Origin: Candidatus Dadabacteria bacterium
GTDB lineage: Bacteria > Desulfobacterota_D > UBA1144 > Nemesobacterales > UBA2774
Assembly: GCA_020054175.1 (NCBI GenBank)
Contig: JAGVLR010000241.1
Coordinates: 1-10,076, forward strand
Direction: 5' to 3'
Length of the DNA stretch: 10,076 nt
Shown here: in pieces, positions 1 to 6,087 of the stretch
Numbering within the stretch: the stretch's first letter is position 1
How the letters are laid out: each line of letters begins with the position of its first letter
The notes under the pieces: model-generated
Databases searched by the model: none
Told to the model about the DNA's origin: nothing
Seen by the model: the letters and a program-made list of their open reading frames with translations, nothing else
Program-made: the position numbers and the translations under genes

Positions 1-495
1 AAGTGCGCGCTCGTCGAATCTCTCGGCGCGGTCAGGTGTTTCAATTACCGGAACGAGGACTGCTTCAAGGAGCTTCTCGCCGAGACCGGCGGCATCGATG
101 CCGCGCTCGAAGTCGTGGGCGGGAAGGTGTATAGGCGGAGCCTCGAATCCCTGAAACCGTTCGGGAGGATTGTCGTCGCTGGCTTTGCGGGCCTCGACCT
201 CGACTGGCGGAATCCGCTCTCCTGGATAAGGACATGGAGGGACATACCCCGCGCCGATATAGGAAAGCTCGCCGAGAGGTCCATAGCCGTAATGTCATCA
301 CACCTCGGCTATCTTCTCGACCTGGAGCCCGGGCTCATGACGGATGTTTATGCGGAGCTGGAAAGATTCGTCCAGGAAAAGGGTATAAGGCCCGTCGTCG
401 GGAGCGCCCTTCCTTTAGAAAGGGCTTCCGAGGCGCATGCGTACGTCGAATCGAGGAAAAGCACGGGGAAGGTGCTGCTCAGGGTCGGAGGGTAA
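1..495 (+). CDS. MDR-family NAD(P)H oxidoreductase (quinone oxidoreductase-like), C-terminal part
   Basis: The frame is open from the first base of the window and stops at TAA 493-495, giving 164 residues; the start lies upstream of the window. What is seen matches the C-terminal half of medium-chain dehydrogenase/reductases: the second half of the Rossmann fold (LGA, then a GGIDAALEVVGG stretch at residues 31-42), then a SLESLKPFGRIVVAGFAG segment that fits the usual strand-turn of NADPH:quinone reductases. It ends with an AHAYVESRKSTGKVLLRV motif typical of the family. Such enzymes reduce quinones, enoyl or other carbonyl substrates with NAD(P)H in the cytoplasm. The N-terminal catalytic domain and any zinc ligands are out of view, so zinc dependence and substrate cannot be judged. 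It converges on the secretion operon with a 48-nt gap and is probably unrelated to it. Confidence 0.85.
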   Translation, partial: KCALVESLGAVRCFNYRNEDCFKELLAETGGIDAALEVVGGKVYRRSLESLKPFGRIVVAGFAGLDLDWRNPLSWIRTWRDIPRADIGKLAERSIAVMSSHLGYLLDLEPGLMTDVYAELERFVQEKGIRPVVGSALPLERASEAHAYVESRKSTGKVLLRVGG

Positions 496-543
496 TGTAG
501 AACGGGGCAAAAGCAGTCGTCTGTGACGTGAAACGGTGCTGTA
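496..543. other. short gap between convergent genes
   Basis: These 48 bases separate the stop of the oxidoreductase gene from the stop of the AAA+ ATPase gene. I see no GC-rich hairpin followed by a T-run on either strand, so no intrinsic terminator can be called. Transcripts from both sides may end by Rho or run on as antisense. Confidence 0.6.
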
Positions 544-1695
544 TCAGGCCATCTCGTCATTTTCGGAGACGAGCCTGTTGAGAATTTCTTTCTGTATGTT
601 TTCTATCTCTTCTCGTGCCTGGGTTATTTCTTCAGTCGGCTTTCCGCGCTCGCGGTATTCGTCGACCAGCTCCCCGAGCCGGGAGCCTATCTGCTTCAGC
701 TTGGTCTGGGCCTCGATGTTGGCCTTTATAAGCATCTCCTCGCTTTCCCATTCGCGCTTCGAATAGTCCTCGAGCTCCTTCGCCTGTATGAGAAGCTCTC
801 TCAGCCTGTCCTTGTAGCCGTGAAGGGCCTGATGGATGACGGACTGTATCTCGGCTTTCTCGCCCGGCTCTCTCCATAGGACGTTTTCGAAGAGCTTGAG
901 ATCGTCCTCCGTGACGGCGCTCCGTCCTTCGAGATATGCCCTCGCTCTCAGGAGAGAGACCGAGTGCTTATATCTCCTGTCGGACGGGACGATGCCCTTT
1001 TTCGCGAGCTCCCTTCTCATGCGTGAAATGAGCTTCAGTATGTTCGAGGGTACGGTGACCTTTCCCGCTTCCTCGCGGCAGGTTTCGAGCTCCGAAAAAG
1101 TTATCGTGAGCCCGGCTGCTTCCCCGTTGTCTGAGTTGAGCATCTTCAGGAATCTGAAATCCTCTTTTATATAATCGACGACGTAGCGCAGCAGAAATCT
1201 GTCGTAAAGGGCTTCGAGCTCGTCCTCCTCGGACGGGAGCTCGTTACTGGCGCCGAATAAAGTCAGGAGAGGTATCTCCGTCTTCTCGGTTCCATTATAG
1301 AAAACGCGTTCGTTCATAACTGTTAGAAGAGTGTTGAGTATCGAGGAGCTTGCCTTGAATATCTCGTCGAGAAAGGCGATGTGCGCCTCGGGGAGCTTGC
1401 CCGAGGTTACTCTCCTGTATTCGTCGTTCTCGAGGCCTTTCAGACTCACAGCGCCGAAGAGCTCCTCGGGAGTGGTGAATTTCGTGAGAAGCCACTGGAA
1501 GTAGCGCGCCCCTTCTATCCTCCGGCAGACGTCGTTCGCGAGCTGAGACTTGGCCGTGCCCGGAGGCCCTACCAGGAGAAGGTGGCTTCCCGTAGCGAGC
1601 GCGCAGAACGCGCCGTCTATAACGTCGTCCCTTTCCAAATAGCGTGCCTTCAGCTCGGCCCTTATTTTCCGAAGCTTCTCTAAAGCTCTTTCCAT
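544..1695 (-). CDS. MoxR/RavA-like AAA+ ATPase at the end of the T2SS operon
   Basis: This 383-residue protein is a MoxR-type AAA+ ATPase, most like the RavA branch. Visible motifs are Walker A GPPGTAKS (residues 43-50), Walker B IAFLDE (106-111), sensor 1 GASNELP (148-154), a YDRFLLR segment likely carrying the arginine finger (164-170), and a sensor-2-like SDRRYKHS (238-245). RavA-like signatures TKFTTPEELFG (71-81) and LNTLLTVMNER (120-130) are also present. After about residue 285 there is a charged, helix-rich tail with coiled-coil character, shorter than and apparently different from the LARA extension of E. coli RavA. The family acts as cytoplasmic hexameric chaperones, usually with a von Willebrand A partner such as ViaA; none is in view, because the next gene is convergent. 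The ATG lies inside gspK with a 16-nt overlap and only a weak ribosome site, suggesting translational coupling. A role in secretion is inference from position. Confidence 0.9.
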   Translation of the reverse strand: MERALEKLRKIRAELKARYLERDDVIDGAFCALATGSHLLLVGPPGTAKSQLANDVCRRIEGARYFQWLLTKFTTPEELFGAVSLKGLENDEYRRVTSGKLPEAHIAFLDEIFKASSSILNTLLTVMNERVFYNGTEKTEIPLLTLFGASNELPSEEDELEALYDRFLLRYVVDYIKEDFRFLKMLNSDNGEAAGLTITFSELETCREEAGKVTVPSNILKLISRMRRELAKKGIVPSDRRYKHSVSLLRARAYLEGRSAVTEDDLKLFENVLWREPGEKAEIQSVIHQALHGYKDRLRELLIQAKELEDYSKREWESEEMLIKANIEAQTKLKQIGSRLGELVDEYRERGKPTEEITQAREEIENIQKEILNRLVSENDEMA

Positions 1696-2828
1696 GTCAC
1701 TATGTCCACTACGTATTGCCGTCCTACTCTCTTTTTCTTTACGACGGCCTCGATGATCCTCTTTGTGGGGCTCGCCTCACCTAGTATACCCTCTGACCTT
1801 ACCGTGAAAACCTCGCTCTGCCCTGTCCCCACCCCGAGCCCTACAAGACCGGCGACTATCTGAATCGTCGGGTCTACGTTCTGTACTATTTCCCTTACCT
1901 TCTTGCTGTCGACGATCGGGTTGGTTCGCCGGGCCTCGAGGATCTCGTCGACTATCTGCTCCGCCGTGGCGTCGTCGACCGGATCTACTCTCGTCCCTCC
2001 CTGGCCGGGAAGGGCCGGCACGGCCGCGGCTTTTATCGCCGCTATCATGACGACCCTCGATGCGGTGCTGAAATTTATCTTCTTGTCGACAGGATAGACG
2101 GTGACATAGTTCTTGATCGCATTGAAGAACTCGTCGTCCATACCGTCGATCATTCTTACCTCCTCGACCGTGTCGAGCGGACCATCCTTTATCCTGTATG
2201 CGGGCTGAAGGCCGGCGTAGAAGTCGGTGTTCGCTCCGGCGGAGTCCTGGTCGTTGACCGTGCCTTCCTTGGGCACGTCTATCCAGTTTATGAGGCTCGA
2301 AAGGAATCTCTCGGACTTGCCGGAATCGACGCCGGCGAGCCTGAAGACCTCCCTGAGCTCTGCCAGCACCTGCTGATCCACTATATTGGAATCGGAGCTT
2401 ACGAGGGAGTTGAGGTTAATCTTAGAACGTTCGTCGGTTATCGTGATGGAGACGCTTCCTTGGCCCACGGGAAAGTAGGGTACGCTTAGCGCCCAAAATC
2501 CGTCTCCGTTCCCGGAGCTGCCACCGACAGATCCCATCATTCCGGAAAGCTCTTCGAGGGCCGTCGCCTTGAAAGCTCCGGCGGCAACCTGAACGCCGGA
2601 TTTGGCTATGTAGCGCGCCTTCACCTCGTCTCGCGTATTCATCGAGATTTCGGAGTCTATCTGCGTGAAGTATATGAGGTCCGTAACCAGTATCATCAAT
2701 ATGGCGATTACTATGATGACTATGACGAGGACTATGCCTCTTTCGGACTCTCTGCCGGGCGAGGGCAGCCTGCGCCCGCCGCGGCTTATTTCCATATCGT
2801 TTTTTACAATGCTGTGTTCTTTTCTCAT
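1680..2828 (-). CDS. gspK: GspK, minor pseudopilin of the type II secretion system
   Basis: GspK is the large minor pseudopilin that sits at the tip of the pseudopilus with GspI and GspJ. The prepilin site is a basic leader ending SERG, cut before a hydrophobic helix (IVLVIVIIVIAILMIL). Position +5 is Ile rather than Glu, as is usual for GspK and unlike the other pseudopilins. The large periplasmic domain carries the family hallmarks DERSKINLNSL, INWIDVPKEG followed by an acidic DQDSAG stretch, and YRIKDGPLDTVEEVRMIDGM. At about 380 residues the length is normal. I chose ATG 2826-2828, 4 nt after the gspJ stop, which leaves a 31-residue leader. A TTG at 2844-2846 (overlapping gspJ) and an ATG at 2793-2795 are alternatives, and none has a convincing ribosome site. 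Its 3' end overlaps the AAA+ ATPase gene. Confidence 0.95.
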   Translation of the reverse strand: MRKEHSIVKNDMEISRGGRRLPSPGRESERGIVLVIVIIVIAILMILVTDLIYFTQIDSEISMNTRDEVKARYIAKSGVQVAAGAFKATALEELSGMMGSVGGSSGNGDGFWALSVPYFPVGQGSVSITITDERSKINLNSLVSSDSNIVDQQVLAELREVFRLAGVDSGKSERFLSSLINWIDVPKEGTVNDQDSAGANTDFYAGLQPAYRIKDGPLDTVEEVRMIDGMDDEFFNAIKNYVTVYPVDKKINFSTASRVVMIAAIKAAAVPALPGQGGTRVDPVDDATAEQIVDEILEARRTNPIVDSKKVREIVQNVDPTIQIVAGLVGLGVGTGQSEVFTVRSEGILGEASPTKRIIEAVVKKKRVGRQYVVDIVTWKEL

Positions 2829-2832
2829 ATCA

Positions 2833-3495
2833 CTATGAATCGACAATTGGCAAGGCTATCATGGAGCTGAATTCTACGTTCTCTCCTCTCGGGTTTCTCA
2901 TTATTATCTCGACATTTACGGCCCTCGGCAGGGACTGCATTTCGTTGGAGTTCCATTCGAACGCGGGCTCCTGTATCTCGCCGAGCTCGTTCGGGCCCGC
3001 GAAAAAAGTCATGCGGAAACCGACTATTCGCTCGGACAGCGGGAACTGGGTTCCCGCCTGTTCGTTCTCGATCGTCGGATTGTCGCGCCTCATGAGAGCG
3101 AAAAGATCCGAATCCGGCACGCTCTGAAGATAATAGCTTATCTCGGTCTGGTCCGATTCTCTCGTACCGTAAGCCGGGATTCTCGACAGCGCCGTGAAAA
3201 TCACCCTGCTGGAGTCGCCCTCCATGACGGCATAGAAATAGGGGAGGGTGATGTTCGTCGATTCTGAATTTATGAGACCTCTCGGATACGCCATGGCCAG
3301 GTCCTTCGTTATTTTGGACATCACGACCCTCGCTTCGTGGTACAGGTCGAGCTCCTCCTCGATTCTTTCCTTCGCCTTTATTATCTGGAAGAAGGAACCA
3401 TAGAGCACCGTGAGCACGATAGACCCGATGAATATGGCGAGGAGGACTTCCATAAGGGTAAAACCCTTATCTGTAGTCCGACATTGCCGTTCCAA
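2833..3495 (-). CDS. gspJ: GspJ, minor pseudopilin of the type II secretion system
   Basis: GspJ is a minor pseudopilin that joins GspI and GspK in the complex at the pseudopilus tip. The 220-residue product has an 11-residue leader ending DKG, then FTLMEVLLAIFIGSIVL with the expected Glu at +5 and a single N-terminal helix that anchors it in the inner membrane before assembly. The periplasmic domain contains an RVVMSKITKDLAMAYPRG segment and a late WNSNEMQSLPRAVNVEI strand typical of the family. The start must be TTG 3493-3495: an in-frame stop lies a short way upstream and no ATG or GTG occurs before the leader cleavage site. An AAGGAG sits 7 nt upstream of it, within gspI. The gene overlaps gspI by 29 nt and stops 4 nt before the chosen gspK start. 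Confidence 0.94.
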   Translation of the reverse strand: MERQCRTTDKGFTLMEVLLAIFIGSIVLTVLYGSFFQIIKAKERIEEELDLYHEARVVMSKITKDLAMAYPRGLINSESTNITLPYFYAVMEGDSSRVIFTALSRIPAYGTRESDQTEISYYLQSVPDSDLFALMRRDNPTIENEQAGTQFPLSERIVGFRMTFFAGPNELGEIQEPAFEWNSNEMQSLPRAVNVEIIMRNPRGENVEFSSMIALPIVDS

Positions 3496-3871
3496 CTGTA
3501 AACTCCTTGTTTCCTTCGTCCCAGGTTATGGTCAGTATGACTATTCTTATATCCGCCCCGAGCTGCTCTATGTTGTAAGGCTGAACGGAGAGATACCACC
3601 TGAATTCCGGGGCCTCCTCGAAGAACCCTTCCTGGTTTCCTATGTCGGGAATCCCTATAAGCTCTATCTCCCCGAGCTTCTTTTGGGCCAGGAAAGAGGC
3701 GATAGTAATATTCTTCGACTGGGACGCCATTAAGAGGTTCTTGTTCACCGCCCCGATCAGTATCGCGAGCGACGAGCCTATTATGGCTACCGCTATTATG
3801 ACTTCGAGAAGCGTGAAGCCGCGGCTCCCCCGTCTGCGGCGCGAGGGGACTTCAACGGTAGTAAGGGACAA
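3467..3871 (-). CDS. gspI: GspI, minor pseudopilin of the type II secretion system
   Basis: GspI is the small minor pseudopilin that forms the core of the I-J-K tip complex. The 134-residue product matches the family's usual size. Its 18-residue leader is strongly basic (RRRRGSRG) and is followed by FTLLEVIIAVAIIGSSLAILIGAV, with Glu at +5. After the helix come the family-typical QSKNITIASFLAQKKLGEIEL and a short beta domain ending ILTITWDEGNKEFTVGTAM. TTG 3869-3871 is the only ATG, GTG or TTG between an in-frame upstream TAA and the prepilin motif, so the start is well fixed. A GGAGG lies about 5 nt upstream inside gspH. The gene overlaps gspH by 20 nt and gspJ by 29 nt, which argues for coupled translation. 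Confidence 0.94.
   Translation of the reverse strand: MSLTTVEVPSRRRRGSRGFTLLEVIIAVAIIGSSLAILIGAVNKNLLMASQSKNITIASFLAQKKLGEIELIGIPDIGNQEGFFEEAPEFRWYLSVQPYNIEQLGADIRIVILTITWDEGNKEFTVGTAMSDYR
3503..3508 (-). promoter_or_regulatory. ribosome binding site of gspJ (TTG start)
   Basis: The minus strand reads AAGGAG with 7 nt to TTG 3493-3495, near-ideal spacing. It lies within gspI and decides the gspJ start, since no ATG or GTG precedes the leader cleavage site in this frame. Confidence 0.75.
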
Positions 3872-4391
3872 GCTGCCCTCCGTCGAGGACGTTTACGAAT
3901 TCGTCGTACACCCTCGTGCCGCCCGTGTAGGGCTTTGTCTGGAGCGTGTAATTGTCCCCGTTTTCCGATTCAAGATGTATGGCCGCGGGCTCGACGTACC
4001 CTGTCGGAAGAAAGAGTATGTAGTCCTTTTCCTGCCCGAGCGTCGAGCTTCTCGCCGCGTTTCTTTCCGTGAGGATGCTTTGAAAATGCACCCCGCTCGG
4101 GAGCCTCCGCCTCTGGTGGAGATGCTCCGTCGATATCAGGTATTCGTTGTCTACCAGGACTTCGACCCAGTATTCGTCCCTGTCGACGTCGAAAACGAGC
4201 CTGTATATGTTCTTTTTGAACGCGGCCTCGTTGTAGAGATATTTTATGGTGCCCGTCAGGCTCCTGGAGGCGCTCTTGATGTTGAAGTCCGTACTGCTCC
4301 TGAGCCTCGGGACGGCTATGTAAACGAGCGCGCTCACCAGTATGGTGACTACCAGGAGCTCAATCATCGTAAAGCCCTTTTGGGACCTCAT
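3852..4391 (-). CDS. gspH: GspH, minor pseudopilin of the type II secretion system
   Basis: GspH is a minor pseudopilin thought to link the tip complex to the GspG fibre. The 179-residue product begins with a six-residue leader MRSQKG, cut before FTMIELLVVTILVSALVYIAVPRL, with Glu at +5. The periplasmic part has the GspH-type pattern of an NEAAFKKNIYRLVFDVDRDEYWVEV strand pair after the helix, followed by a variable, charged loop region and a C-terminal beta domain. Its ATG overlaps the gspG stop in an ATGA arrangement (4-nt overlap), the classic sign of coupling, and its 3' end contains the start of gspI. Assignment rests on the short leader, the helix and position between gspG and gspI; the C-terminal domain is poorly conserved in this family generally. 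Confidence 0.92.
   Translation of the reverse strand: MRSQKGFTMIELLVVTILVSALVYIAVPRLRSSTDFNIKSASRSLTGTIKYLYNEAAFKKNIYRLVFDVDRDEYWVEVLVDNEYLISTEHLHQRRRLPSGVHFQSILTERNAARSSTLGQEKDYILFLPTGYVEPAAIHLESENGDNYTLQTKPYTGGTRVYDEFVNVLDGGQLVPYYR
3877..3881 (-). promoter_or_regulatory. ribosome binding site of gspI (TTG start)
   Basis: The minus strand reads GGAGG about 5 nt before TTG 3869-3871. It lies inside the last codons of gspH and supports the TTG as the start of gspI, for which no other standard start codon is available. Confidence 0.65.
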
Positions 4392-4816
4392 CTTATCGCA
4401 CGGCTGGATATGTCGTCCTCTGTCTGCTGAACGGCGTCTTCGCCGAGCGACATGATTTCATAGGTTCCGTCGCCTGTCTGGTCGGGGCCTATATATATGA
4501 ATTCGCTCTTCCAGCCGTCGAGAGGCACCTTGTCGCCTTCGAGGTAGCCGCTTCTGGAATAACAGCAGGGCTCTCTCCCCGAGGTGGGACGCTGAATGAG
4601 CGCCATGAGCCCCTGCTGGGTTTCGGGGTAGAACCCGTTATCGAGCTTAAAGAGCTTAAGCGCCGATTCGATGTTCTTGATCTGAATCTTGGTCTCTTCG
4701 ATCTTCGCCTCGCCGAACCTCCCGATGACGTTCGTGCCGACGATGTAGGCAAGGCCGGCGATGATCAAAAGGACCACCATGATTTCTATAAGCGTGAAAC
4801 CACCCTGTGCTCTCAT
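4388..4816 (-). CDS. gspG: GspG, major pseudopilin of the type II secretion system
   Basis: GspG is the subunit that polymerises into the pseudopilus, the piston that pushes substrates through the secretin. The 142-residue product has leader MRAQGG, then FTLIEIMVVLLIIAGLAYIV with Glu at +5, and the conserved NIESALKLFKLDNGFYPETQQGL region (residues 48-70). The C-terminal SLGEDAVQQTEDDISS (123-138) corresponds to the calcium-binding loop of the family and keeps its acidic residues. Two features differ from the common pattern: a vicinal Cys pair at 84-85 in the variable loop, and DGWKS (100-104) where DPWGN is usual. It has the best ribosome site in the operon, fitting its need for high copy number. 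It follows gspF after an 18-nt gap and overlaps gspH by 4 nt. Confidence 0.96.
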   Translation of the reverse strand: MRAQGGFTLIEIMVVLLIIAGLAYIVGTNVIGRFGEAKIEETKIQIKNIESALKLFKLDNGFYPETQQGLMALIQRPTSGREPCCYSRSGYLEGDKVPLDGWKSEFIYIGPDQTGDGTYEIMSLGEDAVQQTEDDISSRAIR

Positions 4817-4826
4817 TTCTTCTTTA

Positions 4827-4832
4827 CCTCCT
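4827..4832 (-). promoter_or_regulatory. strong ribosome binding site of gspG
   Basis: The minus strand reads AGGAGG here, 10 nt before the gspG ATG. It is the only full six-base consensus site before a gene in the visible operon and fits the demand for many copies of the major pseudopilin. Confidence 0.8.
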
Positions 4833-4834
4833 GT

Positions 4835-6040
4835 TTATCCTATTGTCGATGTAAGGCTGAATATCGGCAGAAGCACGGCGAACACTATAAATCCCATGAT
4901 TGCGCCGATTATAACTATCATAACCGGTTCGAGAAGAGAGGTAAGCGTGGAAACCATCGTTTCCACCTGCTGGTCGTATATGTCCGCCACCTTCGACAGC
5001 ATCTCTTCCATTTCACCCGTCTGCTCGCCGACGGCGACCATTCGCGTGACGAGCGGCGGGAATACCCCGCTGTCCTTTAAGGGCTTCGCGAGGCTCGTAC
5101 CCTCGCGCACGTTGTCTCTCACCTCTTCGAGCGCCCGGCTGTAGACCTGATTGCCCATGACCGCCTCGCCGATTTTAAGGGCGTCGAGGAGAGGAATACC
5201 GCTCGCGAGGAGGGTGCCGAGCGTTCTCGTGAACCTCGATATCATTACCATGGACGATATCTTTCCGAATATGGGGATTTTGAGCGACACCCTGTCGAAA
5301 AGCATTTTCCCCCGCTCCGTTTTGTAAAATCTGTAGGCCCCGAAAAGGAGTACAGGCATCGCTATCAGGAGAAGGACTATGTGGTTACTGAAAAAGCCGC
5401 TCAGGCTTATAAGTATAACCGTCATCGTCGGGAGGGCCTTTTCGCTGTCCTCGAATATCTTCGCGATTCTCGGTATGACGTACGTCATAGTGAAGAAGAG
5501 CACGCCGCCGCCGATGCAAAACATGAAGATGGGATATATGAGCGCGCTTCTTACACGGGCGGTGAGCGCGGCCTGTTTTTCGAGAAAATCCGCGAGCCTG
5601 TAAAGCACTATGTCGAGCGTTCCGCTGGCCTCGCCCGCGCGTACTATGTTTATGTAAAGGTCGGAGAACACGCCCTTGTGCTCGGCGAGGGCGTTAGCAA
5701 GCGAGCTTCCTTCGCTGACCCTCTCCTTGACTTGTGACAATATCTGCCCGAGCCTCGCGTCTTCGGTTTGTTCCGAAAGGGCGACGAGGGACGCTTCGAG
5801 CGGGAGTCCCGCGGAGATGAGGGTCGAGAACTGTCTCGTGGTGACGGTGAGCTCCGAGATGTTTATTCCTTTAAAGGGAATAAAGCTCCTCGACTTCCCC
5901 TCCTTCACTTCGTTGAGCGAGGACAGGAATACCCCCTGGCGCTTGAGCTTGTCCGTTGCGCCCTTGGGAGAATCGGCGTCGATTATACCCTGGACGGACT
6001 TTCCACTCTCGTCTATGGCTTTGTATTTATATACCGGCAT
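4835..6040 (-). CDS. gspF: GspF, inner-membrane platform protein of the type II secretion system
   Basis: GspF is the polytopic inner-membrane protein that couples the GspE ATPase to pseudopilus assembly. The 401-residue product has the typical N-terminal MPVYKYKAID start and two repeated T2SSF domains, with the repeats marked by RQFSTLISAGLPLEASL (69-85) and SRFTRTLGTLLASGIPLLDAL (268-288). Each is followed by a RAGEASGTLD or AVGEQTGEMEEML motif (134-143 and 336-348). Three hydrophobic segments are visible at about 165-190, 217-237 and 368-395. The length is normal and nothing is missing. The ATG at 6038-6040 starts directly on the conserved N-terminus, but its ribosome site is weak. A 47-nt gap, the largest inside the operon, separates it from gspE. 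Confidence 0.97.
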   Translation of the reverse strand: MPVYKYKAIDESGKSVQGIIDADSPKGATDKLKRQGVFLSSLNEVKEGKSRSFIPFKGINISELTVTTRQFSTLISAGLPLEASLVALSEQTEDARLGQILSQVKERVSEGSSLANALAEHKGVFSDLYINIVRAGEASGTLDIVLYRLADFLEKQAALTARVRSALIYPIFMFCIGGGVLFFTMTYVIPRIAKIFEDSEKALPTMTVILISLSGFFSNHIVLLLIAMPVLLFGAYRFYKTERGKMLFDRVSLKIPIFGKISSMVMISRFTRTLGTLLASGIPLLDALKIGEAVMGNQVYSRALEEVRDNVREGTSLAKPLKDSGVFPPLVTRMVAVGEQTGEMEEMLSKVADIYDQQVETMVSTLTSLLEPVMIVIIGAIMGFIVFAVLLPIFSLTSTIG

Positions 6041-6087
6041 GTTCGATTGAGTACCCGGCGGTTATGGCAGTTGACCCTGTCCCGATC

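Noticed and set aside
1..495. The oxidoreductase as part of the secretion system.
   Set aside because: It is on the opposite strand, converges on the operon, and belongs to a general metabolic family.
496..543. A bidirectional terminator between the convergent genes.
   Set aside because: No stable stem with a T-run could be drawn on either strand.
3642..4430. A 262-codon open frame on the plus strand opposite gspH and parts of gspG and gspI.
   Set aside because: It is antisense to well-supported pseudopilin genes, shows no recognisable motif and has a low-complexity translation. Codon bias on the coding strand explains the lack of stops.
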